NCBI RefSeq assembly: GCF_023156245.1
Contig: NZ_JAKZAH010000022.1
Span: 1-64,000, forward strand
DNA length: 64,000 nucleotides
Reading direction: 5' to 3'
DNA from: Marinobacter bryozoorum
GTDB taxonomy: Bacteria; Pseudomonadota; Gammaproteobacteria; Pseudomonadales; Oleiphilaceae
Part shown: piece after piece, positions 1 to 8,301 of the stretch
How the letters are laid out: each line of letters begins with the position of its first letter
Position numbering within the stretch: position 1 is the stretch's first letter
Position numbers and translations under genes: made by a program
The notes under the pieces: model-generated
What the model saw: the letters and a program-made list of their open reading frames with translations, nothing else
Told to the model about the DNA's origin: nothing
Databases searched by the model: none

Positions 1-194
1 ACTCTATTCGGCTGGATATTGTGGATACGTTCTCGGGCCGAACTGTGATTCGACGCGGCGGGGTCACTTGCTCAAAACACTTCTGCCGCGCAGACTCCTA
101 GCCCGTTATCAATCAGTCTGAGCCATCGCATGATGAATCCTCGTGCTCCGGGAGTACGGCCACCCGGCTTCAGGTTCCGGTTCGGGACAGGCCT

Positions 195-240
195 GTGAAA
201 AAAACGCCGGTAGTTTACGCGAACGCGGTGTCTTTTTCAC
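195..240. terminator. Inverted repeat, possible bidirectional terminator
   Basis: Imperfect inverted repeat with outer arms GTGAAAAA and TTTTTCAC and an inner GC stem (ACGCCG pairing with CGGTGT). It has a U-run in both directions, as expected for a bidirectional intrinsic terminator between convergent genes. The gene on its left would lie outside the window. Bases 1-194 contain nothing I can assign. Confidence 0.45.
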
Positions 241-262
241 AAACTTCCCCCACAGATAACAA

Positions 263-290
263 CGCCGGAGCTCGCGGGGAGGCTCCGGCG
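263..290 (-). terminator. Hairpin after the TRAP binding-protein gene
   Basis: Perfect 8-bp stem CGCCGGAG / CTCCGGCG about 37 nt past the stop codon of the minus-strand TRAP gene. On that strand it is followed by the T-rich but interrupted TTGTTAT. Probably the terminator of that gene. Confidence 0.45.
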
Positions 291-327
291 TCGGGCATGG
301 CAACCTGTGCCTGCCTTGTCAGATTGC

Positions 328-1410
328 TTACTCGACTTCGGCCATGTTGTTCAGGTAGGCACGGTCAGCGATGTCGATGTAGGCGCGGGCATCCTGCAGG
401 TATTTCTCCTGGGACTCGATGATCTTCGCGGCCAGTTCGTCACCCTCGGCGGCTTCCTGAAGCAACTTCTGGTTGGCTTCGACCATCGCCTGGAATACCT
501 CGTCCGGGAAGTTCTTGACCTTCACGTTCGGGTGTTCTTCCTGGATAGAGGCCCACGCCTTTGCGTTTTCGTGAACGGACTGGATCATCATGTCATAGGC
601 TGCGGTGCGCATGGCCACCCGGAGAATCTGTTGCAGGTCCTTGGGCAGCTTTTCCCAGACGTCCTTGTTGATCAGGAACTGCAGCTCGGTGGCCGGCTCG
701 TGCCAGCCGGTGTAGTAGTACTCGGCGATCTGCTGGAACCCGAGGCGCAGGTCCAGCGCCGGGCCGACCCACTCCACCGCGTCGATGGTGCCACGCTCCA
801 GGGCGGTGTACAGCTCACCCGGCGGAATGTTGGTGGGGTTGACGCCCACTTCCGCGAACACCTCGCCGGCAAACCCGGGGATGCGCATTTTCAGGCCTTC
901 CAGGTCTTCCAGGGAGTTGATCTCATTACGGAACCAGCCGCCCATCTGGATGCCGGTGTTACCACCAGGGAAGGACAGCATATTGTGGGGCTCATACACT
1001 TCCTGCATCAGGTCCATGCCGTCACCGTAGTAGAACCAGGCGTACTGCTCCTGGGCGGTCATGCCGAAGGGCATGCTGGTGAAGAACAGGGTATTGGGTA
1101 CCTTGCCTTTCCAGTAGTAGGAGGCGGAGTGGCCCATGTCGTACTGGCCGGCCTTGACCATGTCGAAGACGCCCAGCGGGGCCTTGTGCTTGTTGGCAGA
1201 ATCGATACGGATCCGCAGGCGCCCATCGGACATCTCTTCGGCCATCTTGGCCATACTCTTGGTGGCTTCACCGAAGATGGGGAAGTTCGGCCCCCAGGTT
1301 TCTGCGAGGCGGAGGGTGAATTTTTCCTGGGCGGTGGCCAGCGGAGAAGCAATAAGGGCAGACAGTGCTACCGCCGCGGCGGCGCGTTTGAACAATGAAC
1401 GACGTTTCAT
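328..1410 (-). CDS. TRAP transporter solute-binding protein (DctP/TakP type)
   Basis: Periplasmic binding protein of a tripartite ATP-independent transporter, delivering an organic acid to a DctQM-type membrane complex. The 360-aa product starts with a twin-arginine-like or Sec signal (MKRRSLFKRAAAAVALSA, cleavage near ATAQ at about residue 28). Features typical of the monocarboxylate/2-oxoacid branch are visible: the MGGWFRNEI segment, LKMRIPG and its carboxylate-binding Arg around residue 175, and the WVGPALDLRLGF then YYYTGWHEP stretch. AGAGGAA precedes the ATG by about 9 nt. No DctQ or DctM gene lies in the window, so the membrane partners must be elsewhere or left of base 1. The substrate is unknown; the neighbouring CoA-activation genes suggest a carboxylate. 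Confidence 0.9.
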   Translation of the reverse strand: MKRRSLFKRAAAAVALSALIASPLATAQEKFTLRLAETWGPNFPIFGEATKSMAKMAEEMSDGRLRIRIDSANKHKAPLGVFDMVKAGQYDMGHSASYYWKGKVPNTLFFTSMPFGMTAQEQYAWFYYGDGMDLMQEVYEPHNMLSFPGGNTGIQMGGWFRNEINSLEDLEGLKMRIPGFAGEVFAEVGVNPTNIPPGELYTALERGTIDAVEWVGPALDLRLGFQQIAEYYYTGWHEPATELQFLINKDVWEKLPKDLQQILRVAMRTAAYDMMIQSVHENAKAWASIQEEHPNVKVKNFPDEVFQAMVEANQKLLQEAAEGDELAAKIIESQEKYLQDARAYIDIADRAYLNNMAEVE

Positions 1411-1542
1411 GGTGCGCGTTCCTCTGTTTGTTGTTGTTCAGGATTGCGAACGTGTAACCCCAACCTTGGGGCCGGGATCTTCACTCTTACGCGCTAAACG
1501 TAGCATGGATTAGGTGAAGGGTGAATTGATTCAGGGTGCTAC

Positions 1543-2523
1543 CTAGACTTTGGTCGTAGGTGATGCCTTGAACTGTTTTGCTGACCATACAGCAATGCCC
1601 TGTGTGTTGAGGGTAATGTCCATGCCCAGGGCCTGCTCAAGGGTGTCATCATCAAAGTCGCAGCCATGCGCTGCCAGCCTGCGGACAAACAGTGCCTTGA
1701 GGTCGGAGCGGATGCCCCGGGTGTCGGGCTTTTCGGCCATGTGTCGCCGGCCAATGGCTGCATAGGCATCCAGGTCGCCGTGGAGTTGGGCGGCCAGGTC
1801 ATCGATGGCGGTAATCTCACTGAAGTGGGTGAGATAAATGGCACGTGGATTCAGGGCGCAGAGCCGGTTTACCGACTCGTGGGCCTTTTCCGGATCGAAC
1901 TGAACCGGAGTGGCGGCGGGGAAAATAAAAGGGCCCTTGTCGGTATCCAGTGAACGGTACGAGATGCCGAAGGTATCGCCGGAAAACACCGCACCGGCTT
2001 TACTGTCATGGATGCAGTAGTGATGCAGGGCGTGCCCCGGGGTATCGAGGAAAGACAGGGTCCGCTTGCCCAGTGGCAGGGTGTCGCCGTCGTGGACTTC
2101 CAGGGTGCGTTCGGCGGGAACCGGAATCAGGTCGCCGTAGTGTTGTTTCATGGTTTCTGTGCCGTAGACCTGGCGGGCACCTTCGTACAGGGCACTGGGG
2201 TCGATCATGTGCCTGGCACCCCGGGGATGAACAACCAGGGTGGCCGCTGGCAGGTCCTGCATGATCTGCCCGGCACCACCGGCGTGGTCCAGGTGGACGT
2301 GGGTGACGCAGACGTAGCGCACCTGGTTCCGGGTAAGCCCCAGTTTGTCGAGGGCAGCCAGCAGGACAGGGATGGAAAAGTTGCTGCCCACGTCGACAAA
2401 CGCGGCTTCGCCGTTGTCGACGATAAGGTGGCTGGCATCCATCATCTGGGTGCCGGCAAATTCGGTGTCTATGGCGTAGATGCCATGGTCAAAGGGGATG
2501 ATGGTCGGGGATTCAGCACTCAT
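1543..2523 (-). CDS. Metallo-beta-lactamase-fold hydrolase
   Basis: Cytoplasmic 326-aa hydrolase with the di-metal binding motif THVHLDHAGG at about residues 74-83, a further metal ligand in DTPGHALHH near 160-168 and the bridging Asp in FSGDTFG near 180. The C-terminal 100 residues contain the late His of the family (YLTHFSE). No signal peptide is visible. It lies 68 nt behind the acyl-CoA ligase on the same strand and is probably co-transcribed, which would fit a role on a thioester or lactone intermediate. The family does not fix the substrate. Confidence 0.85.
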   Translation of the reverse strand: MSAESPTIIPFDHGIYAIDTEFAGTQMMDASHLIVDNGEAAFVDVGSNFSIPVLLAALDKLGLTRNQVRYVCVTHVHLDHAGGAGQIMQDLPAATLVVHPRGARHMIDPSALYEGARQVYGTETMKQHYGDLIPVPAERTLEVHDGDTLPLGKRTLSFLDTPGHALHHYCIHDSKAGAVFSGDTFGISYRSLDTDKGPFIFPAATPVQFDPEKAHESVNRLCALNPRAIYLTHFSEITAIDDLAAQLHGDLDAYAAIGRRHMAEKPDTRGIRSDLKALFVRRLAAHGCDFDDDTLEQALGMDITLNTQGIAVWSAKQFKASPTTKV

Positions 2524-2591
2524 GGGGGGGCCTGTTTCTTGTTCTGTTGTTGGGCCTCGGCCTTTTCGGGCCGGGGCGGTAAAGCTACGGT

Positions 2592-4145
2592 TTATTCAAT
2601 CTCAACCTGTTCTGCAACCTGCTCCCGCAGGGATTTCTTCAGAATCTTGCCAACACCGTTACGGGGCATGGCCTCCATGAAGACTACGCTGCGAGGGGTC
2701 TTGTACTTGGCCAGTCGCTCCTGGCAGAAGGCGAGCAGCTCCTCTTCGGTGATATCGGTATCCGGGTTGCGTACGACCACGGCAACGACCTCTTCACCCA
2801 TACGTTCAGACGGCACGCCGACTACCGCGACCTCGGCCACGGCAGGGTGGCGGGAGATCAGTTCTTCCAGGTCCCTGGGATAAATATTGAAACCGCCACG
2901 CAGGATCAGGTCTTTCTTGCGGTCAACGATGTAGAGGTAGCCGTCTTCATCGAGGCGGGCCACGTCACCGGTATGCAGCCAGCCGTCTTTGAGGGCGGCG
3001 CGGGTGGCCTCCTCGTTGTTGTAGTAGCCGGGAGTGATATTTTCACCCCGGACCAGCAACTCACCGACCTCGCCGGTTGCCAGCGGATTGCCCTGTTCAT
3101 CGGCAATGCGCAGCTCGACGCCCGGGAAGGCGCGACCCACAGAGCCGGGTTTGACGGGCTCTCCCTTGCGGTGTGCAGAAACGGTGGGCGCCGCCTCGGA
3201 CAGGCCGTAGCCTTCATAGATCTCGGCGTTGAAGCGTTTGCGGAAGGCTTCGATCAGCGACACCGGCAACGGCGCGGATCCGGAGCCCACCGACTCCAGC
3301 GAGGACAGGTCGTACTCCTCGGCTTCCGGAGCGGTGGTCAGGGCGTAGATCATGGCGGGAACCGCACTGAATGCCTTTACCTGGTGTTTCTGGATGGCCT
3401 CGAACACTTCCCGCACGTCGAACTTGGGCAGGATGACCACGCTGCTGCCCCGCAGGAACAGTGTGTTGGCCATGGTAAAGCCGTAGATATGCGCCAGCGG
3501 CAAAACACCGATGGTGGTGCCGGGCTCGTCTCCCGCTTCCTCGGCCAGCTGCACAGCGGCTGCAGCATTGCTGTACAGGTTGCGGTGGGTGAGCATCACC
3601 CCCTTGGGCTGGCCGGTGGTTCCGGAGGTAAACAGGATAACGGCGATATCGTCTTCGCTGATGGGCGGTATCGTGATTTCCGGGTCAGCGGCGGCCATCA
3701 GCGAGCACAGGCTGTTGCAGGGAATACCTGCGTTGGGGCTGGGCTGGTTCTGGGCAATGCCGGCCACCACCAGGTGAGGTGGCGTCTCCATGCCGGAGGT
3801 GGCCTGTTCGATGGAGGGCAGTATCGCCTGGCTGGTGATCACCGCGCTGGCTCCGGAAGCTTGCAGGATAAAACCGATCTCGCTCGGATGGAGCACAAAC
3901 ATCACGGGCAGCACAATGGCACCGGCACGGAGAATGGCCTGGTAGGCGATGAACACCTCCGGACTGTTAGGCATGCACACCACCACCCGGTCACCGGGCT
4001 TGACGCCCAGGTTACGCAGGCCGTTGGCCAGGCGGTTGGCGCTGTCCTGCAGTTCCAGGTTGGTGACTTCCCGCTCGCCGGCGTACAGCATGGTGTATTC
4101 GCCAAAGCGTTCGAGGCTCTGTTCCGGCAAATCAGTGAGGATCAT
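2592..4145 (-). CDS. Acyl-CoA ligase (AMP-binding, class I adenylate-forming)
   Basis: ATP-dependent carboxylic acid:CoA ligase of about 517 aa. The P-loop-like motif ILFTSGTTGQPKGV, the later YGLSEAAP motif (A5) and the TGDVARLDEDGYLYIVDRKKD motif (A7/A8) are intact, and the catalytic Lys lies in PRNGVGKILKK near the C-terminus. I chose the ATG at 4145 (MILTDLPEQ) because GAAGGA sits 9 nt upstream. The frame stays open for 22 more residues to 4211, but that stretch has no ribosome site. Chain-length preference cannot be read; neighbours suggest activation of a fatty or aromatic acid imported by the cell. Confidence 0.9.
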   Translation of the reverse strand: MILTDLPEQSLERFGEYTMLYAGEREVTNLELQDSANRLANGLRNLGVKPGDRVVVCMPNSPEVFIAYQAILRAGAIVLPVMFVLHPSEIGFILQASGASAVITSQAILPSIEQATSGMETPPHLVVAGIAQNQPSPNAGIPCNSLCSLMAAADPEITIPPISEDDIAVILFTSGTTGQPKGVMLTHRNLYSNAAAAVQLAEEAGDEPGTTIGVLPLAHIYGFTMANTLFLRGSSVVILPKFDVREVFEAIQKHQVKAFSAVPAMIYALTTAPEAEEYDLSSLESVGSGSAPLPVSLIEAFRKRFNAEIYEGYGLSEAAPTVSAHRKGEPVKPGSVGRAFPGVELRIADEQGNPLATGEVGELLVRGENITPGYYNNEEATRAALKDGWLHTGDVARLDEDGYLYIVDRKKDLILRGGFNIYPRDLEELISRHPAVAEVAVVGVPSERMGEEVVAVVVRNPDTDITEEELLAFCQERLAKYKTPRSVVFMEAMPRNGVGKILKKSLREQVAEQVEIE

Positions 4146-4244
4146 TATTATTGTTCCTTCGTTATTGATGAGACGAATTGTCGAGATGTTTCTCTCTGAG
4201 CGTAGGCTCACCTTACAACAAACTCTGGCGGAGACGGAACCTTT

Positions 4245-4260
4245 CCTGACACCTGTCAGG
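4245..4260. repeat. Perfect 16-bp palindrome over the MFS stop codon
   Basis: CCTGACA-CC-TGTCAGG is a perfect inverted repeat with a 2-nt centre that contains the stop codon of the MFS gene. It lies 100 bp upstream of the acyl-CoA ligase start. It could be a hairpin between the two genes or an operator for the ligase; no U-run follows. Confidence 0.5.
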
Positions 4261-5695
4261 CAGGATGCGGCCGTTTACGCTCCTCTGCCGGTGGGGATTG
4301 CATCCGGGCCATGGGGTATAGCCCGATCAGATAGAACAGGGCCATCAGTGCGAATGCATCCTGGTAACCGGGAAATGCCTCGGGCACGCCGAACGAAGCG
4401 GTCCAGAGCGTATTTTCCTGCAGCAGGATGGCGGAAAGGCTGACCCCGAGGGAGCCGCCGAACTGGCGGGCGAAACTGATCAGGCCAGTGGCCTGGTTGA
4501 TCATATCCTGGGGCACGATGCTCACAGCGCCTATGACGACCGGCGGCATGGTCATGGCCAGCCCGACCCGGCCAAGGGCCGCCATCAATGCAATCAGCGT
4601 CAATGACATGTCCACGCGGGCTTCGCTTAGCACGATGCTGGAGATGGCAAACAGCACCAGCCCCCCGGCCACCAGGATCTTCGGCAGAACCCGGTCCGTA
4701 AGGCGGCCAATGACCGGAAAGGAGAGGGCCATGGCCAGGCCGGCGGGCATCAGCAGCATACCGGCGGCCGAGGCGGACTCACCCATGGCCGTCTGGACCA
4801 GCATGGGCAACAGGTAGACCGAGCCAAACAGGCCCGCACCGGTGAGAATGGCCACGAGGAACGCGGGGGTGAAACCGCTATGGCGGAAGATGCGCAGGGC
4901 CAGCAGGGGCGAGCGGCTGCGTAGCTGATGCACGGTGAACCCGGCAAACAGCACTGCCGCCGCAGCAAGTCCCACAATCACCGGCAGGCTGCCCCAGCCA
5001 AGGTGGGGGCCCTCTGACAGGCCCCACAACAGGGCCACCATCCAGCCGGTGAGCAATAGCAAACCAATGCCGTCAAGGCGTCGATGCACTGGCGGCGCGC
5101 TGGCCGGGCGGGACAGGAACGTGCTGCCCAGCCAGAACGCGGCAATACAGAACGGTAGCACCACAAGGAAGACCGAGCGCCAGGACCACCAGTCCACCAG
5201 TACGCCGCCCACTACCGGGCCGACGGTAGGACCGAGTACCACGCCCATGGCATAGAGACCCATGGCCTGGCCCCGCTGATGCACCGGGAAGACGGCGTAG
5301 AGCATCAACATGGCCAGGGGCTGCACCATGCCGGCAATGAGCCCCTGCAGTATCCTCACCACGATCAACATACCGAAGTTCATGGCCAGGCCACCGGCTA
5401 CGGCAGCTGCCACAAACACCACCAGCGCGCCCATATAGGTGGTGCGGGGACCGAAGCGGTCCACCATCCAGACGTTCAGCAACATGCCGATGGCCATACT
5501 GGCCAGGAAGGCCGTGACCAGCCACTGGCCCATGGTATGGCTGACCGAGAAGGTCTGCATGATATCGGGCAGGGCCACGTTGACGATGGTGGATGACAAC
5601 GACATCGTCATGGTGCCGATCATGACCGTGATCATCACCCACCATTTATAGCGCTGTCCGTAGCGCTCCTGAAGCTGATCCATGGAGGTCGGCAT
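4256..5695 (-). CDS. MFS transporter, DHA2 (EmrB/QacA) family
   Basis: Inner-membrane drug/proton antiporter-type protein of 479 aa with about 14 hydrophobic segments. Family motifs are present: LSSTIVNVALPDI in TM1 (motif D1 of 14-TM exporters), the motif A region LNVWMVDRFGPRTTY, and the TM5 antiporter motif around GPTVGPVVGGVLVDWWSWR. Its start is 8 nt after the end of the crotonase gene, so the two are almost certainly co-transcribed. It probably exports a toxic substrate or product of the neighbouring catabolic enzymes; direct evidence for the substrate is absent. Confidence 0.9.
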   Translation of the reverse strand: MPTSMDQLQERYGQRYKWWVMITVMIGTMTMSLSSTIVNVALPDIMQTFSVSHTMGQWLVTAFLASMAIGMLLNVWMVDRFGPRTTYMGALVVFVAAAVAGGLAMNFGMLIVVRILQGLIAGMVQPLAMLMLYAVFPVHQRGQAMGLYAMGVVLGPTVGPVVGGVLVDWWSWRSVFLVVLPFCIAAFWLGSTFLSRPASAPPVHRRLDGIGLLLLTGWMVALLWGLSEGPHLGWGSLPVIVGLAAAAVLFAGFTVHQLRSRSPLLALRIFRHSGFTPAFLVAILTGAGLFGSVYLLPMLVQTAMGESASAAGMLLMPAGLAMALSFPVIGRLTDRVLPKILVAGGLVLFAISSIVLSEARVDMSLTLIALMAALGRVGLAMTMPPVVIGAVSIVPQDMINQATGLISFARQFGGSLGVSLSAILLQENTLWTASFGVPEAFPGYQDAFALMALFYLIGLYPMARMQSPPAEERKRPHPA

Positions 5696-5703
5696 GGACG
5701 GGG

Positions 5704-6492
5704 TTACCCTTTACGGGCGCGGCCACGTTCCATCACGGCCTGGCGACGGCGTTCGATATCGTCCGGCGTCACCTTGTCATTCTCGATGGAGGAGAACAGG
5801 GTTTCGTAGTTCAGGGCGTCGTCCATGGGCAGGTTGGCGCCATGTTCGATCAGGTGGCGGTATTTCGCCAGGAAGGGTGGCTCCACCACGGTCATGTCAT
5901 CGGCCAGCGCCAGGGCCTCGTCCATCAGCTTGTCGGCCGTGACAACACGGTTCACCAGGCCCCACTGGCAGGCGGTCTCGGCATTGAGGAAGCGACCGGT
6001 AAACGACAGTTCCTTGGCCCGGGACTGGCCGATGATGCGCTGCAGCTTCTGGGACAGGCCCCAGCCTGGCATGATGCCCACGAGGGCATGGGTGTCCGCA
6101 AAGCGGGCGTTTTCTGAGGCGATAAGAATGTCGCAGGCCAGGGCAACTTCAAATCCCCCGGTAATGGCAACACCGTTAATGGCACCAACCACTGGCTTGC
6201 CGCAGCTGCGGATAGCGGTTACCGGGTTGGATTTCGGATTCTGGTCGGTGGCGGCATTCATGCCACTGGTGTCGGAGCCGAGCTCTTTCAGGTCCAGGCC
6301 TGCAGTAAAGGCTCTCTGCCCGGCACCGGTAAGGACCACGGCACGTATGCTGTCGTCTCCACGGATTTCCTGCATGACATCGTAAAGGCGCTCCCGAAGT
6401 TCACCGGAGAGGGCATTCATGGCATCGGGACGGTTGAGTGTCACCACGGCGACGCCGTTGTCCTGCTTTTCAAGAAGCACGGAATTGCTCAT
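5704..6492 (-). CDS. Enoyl-CoA hydratase/isomerase (crotonase fold)
   Basis: Soluble crotonase-fold enzyme of about 262 aa. Both oxyanion-hole segments are visible (AFTAGLDLKEL and GAINGVAITGGFE). Compared with the classical hydratase, the first catalytic Glu (in FGQPEI) is replaced: the aligned segment reads FADTHALVG. The second Glu region (AKELSFTG) is kept. It may therefore be an isomerase, hydrolase or dehalogenase-type crotonase rather than a simple hydratase. The ATG at 6492 has AAGGA 9 nt upstream; the open frame extends to 6597 without a better start. First gene of the likely operon with the MFS exporter. Confidence 0.85.
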   Translation of the reverse strand: MSNSVLLEKQDNGVAVVTLNRPDAMNALSGELRERLYDVMQEIRGDDSIRAVVLTGAGQRAFTAGLDLKELGSDTSGMNAATDQNPKSNPVTAIRSCGKPVVGAINGVAITGGFEVALACDILIASENARFADTHALVGIMPGWGLSQKLQRIIGQSRAKELSFTGRFLNAETACQWGLVNRVVTADKLMDEALALADDMTVVEPPFLAKYRHLIEHGANLPMDDALNYETLFSSIENDKVTPDDIERRRQAVMERGRARKG

Positions 6493-6650
6493 CGTGTCTT
6501 TCCTTATGGGTTTGTTATTGGGTTGTTGGGTATTCATTACGATGCTAAGTGGATCAGTTTGCCACTTGTGCGGCCGTTCGCAAAGTCGGGAATGCAACGA
6601 AGCGGGCGGGAGGTGGGGATCAGGCGCTGGCTGATGATCGGGATGTTGGG

Positions 6651-6681
6651 GGCAGGCCCGGCCATTGGAGCCGGGCTTGCC
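6651..6681. terminator. 11-bp GC hairpin after the symporter gene
   Basis: GGCAGGCCCGG / CCGGGCTTGCC with one G-U pair and a 9-nt loop, about 25 nt past the symporter stop codon on the minus strand. No U-run follows, so intrinsic termination is uncertain. Confidence 0.35.
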
Positions 6682-6706
6682 CGCAACCGTCGCCCATCAT
6701 CTACAG

Positions 6707-8119
6707 TCAGTGCCAGATGTTACTGTCAATCTTCTCGTGCAACTCCGGATAGTCCTTTGATTTAAAATGCGGCACTTCGCCGGCCTTGCGCTGGGCAAGG
6801 TAGTCCTTGGTCAGTTTGACCACGGTGCCAGACAGCAACGCGATGGCGATCAGGTTGATCGTGGCCATCAGCCCCATCGAGGCGTCAGCCGTATTGAACA
6901 CCGTCACCACTGCCTCGTAACCACCCCAGACCACCATGCCGAGGGCGGCTACCCTCAGCAGGCCGATGCCCAGGTTGTTGCCAGCTCCCAGGTAGATCAC
7001 GGCGTTTTCGGCGTAGGTGTAGTTGGCCACGATCGAGGTGAAGGCAAAGAACAGGATAGCGATGGCCACGAAGTAACCCCCGGCTGCGCCGATATGGGCT
7101 TCCATGGCGGCCTGGGTAAGCCGGGTGCCGGTCAGCTCGGAGCCTGGACCCATGACACCGGAAAGCAGGATCATGACCGCGGTGGCGGTACAGATCACGA
7201 TGGTATCGATAAATACACCGAATGCCTGCACCAGGCCCTGGGACGAGGGGTGGTGAGGGGCCGGTGTCGCGGTAGCAGCGATATTCGGCGCACTACCCAT
7301 ACCTGCCTCGTTGGAGAACAGACCCCGCTTTATGCCGTTAAGCATGGCGGCGGTGATGGAACCGGTGGCACCGCCGACGGCTTCTTCCAGGCCGAAGGCG
7401 CTTTTCACGATGGCGATCAGCACGCCGGGTACCTCGGTAATGTTCCAGGCCATGATGCCAAGGGCCACCAGCACATAGGCCCCGGCCATGAAGGGCACCA
7501 CGAATTCGGCAAACCGGACAATGGACCGCAGCCCGCCAAAAATGACAATGCCTGCGAAGATGGCCACGGCGATACCCATCCACAGCTTCGGGATACCGAA
7601 GGCGCCCTGCATGGCGTCCGCGATGGAATTGGCCTGCACGGCGTTGAACACCAGTCCGAAGGACAGGATCAGGCAGATGGCAAAGATTACCGCCGCCCAG
7701 GGAGCATTCAGGCCCTTGCTGATGTAGACGGAAGGTCCGCCGCGGTATTGGCCCTTGCCGTCCCGGACCTTGTAGAGCTGGGCCAGGGTGCTTTCGGCGT
7801 AACCCGTTGCCATGCCCACCAGGGCCACCATCCACATCCAGAAAATGGCGCCGGCGCCGCCCAGGTAGAGAGCCACCGCCACGCCGGCCAGGTTGCCGGT
7901 GCCCACCCGCGACGCCAGGCTGGTGCACAGGGCCTGGAATGGCGAAATGCCATGCACATCGCTTTCCCGTGAGCCGCGAATGGCCCTGACCATCTCGTTA
8001 AAGTTGACGAACTGCAGAAAGCCCAGCCGGATCGTGAAAAAGATACCGACACCCAGAAGTCCGTAAACGAGAACGTAACTCCACAGGATGTTGTTCAGGA
8101 AATCTACAATGGCGGTCAT
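6707..8119 (-). CDS. Alanine/glycine:cation symporter (AGCS family)
   Basis: Inner-membrane Na+-coupled importer of small amino acids, 470 aa with about 10-11 membrane helices. Typical family segments are TSLASRVGTGNLAGVA near residues 67-82, the NGIKRGLFSNEAGMGSAPN signature near 265-283, and the late TxVANYTYAEN stretch. The hydrophilic tail (residues 445-470) is cytoplasmic. It stands alone: the chemoreceptor before it ends 183 nt away with a hairpin in between. Confidence 0.93.
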   Translation of the reverse strand: MTAIVDFLNNILWSYVLVYGLLGVGIFFTIRLGFLQFVNFNEMVRAIRGSRESDVHGISPFQALCTSLASRVGTGNLAGVAVALYLGGAGAIFWMWMVALVGMATGYAESTLAQLYKVRDGKGQYRGGPSVYISKGLNAPWAAVIFAICLILSFGLVFNAVQANSIADAMQGAFGIPKLWMGIAVAIFAGIVIFGGLRSIVRFAEFVVPFMAGAYVLVALGIMAWNITEVPGVLIAIVKSAFGLEEAVGGATGSITAAMLNGIKRGLFSNEAGMGSAPNIAATATPAPHHPSSQGLVQAFGVFIDTIVICTATAVMILLSGVMGPGSELTGTRLTQAAMEAHIGAAGGYFVAIAILFFAFTSIVANYTYAENAVIYLGAGNNLGIGLLRVAALGMVVWGGYEAVVTVFNTADASMGLMATINLIAIALLSGTVVKLTKDYLAQRKAGEVPHFKSKDYPELHEKIDSNIWH

Positions 8120-8249
8120 AGAAAAGGTGCTCCGAAAGAGGTTTTACACAGGGCGTTCGGAGCAAGTGTAGCAGCGGCTGTGGAGCGGGTGTTGGTTAAC
8201 CCGTGCGATTCATGGTGGCGTTGCAGTGCCGTTGGGCGGTTAAACTGAC

Positions 8250-8280
8250 AGGCCTGGCGCCCCTCGTCGGCGCCAGGCCT
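8250..8280 (-). terminator. Terminator-like hairpin after the chemoreceptor gene
   Basis: Perfect 11-bp stem AGGCCTGGCGC / GCGCCAGGCCT with a 9-nt loop, 22 nt past the stop of the minus-strand chemoreceptor gene. The downstream tract is weak (GTCAGTTTAA). Confidence 0.5.
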
Positions 8281-8301
8281 AAAACTACGAGCTTAAGGCA
8301 C

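Noticed and set aside
1..194. Possible end of a gene or tRNA at the left edge
   Set aside because: No frame with family resemblance and no cloverleaf could be drawn.
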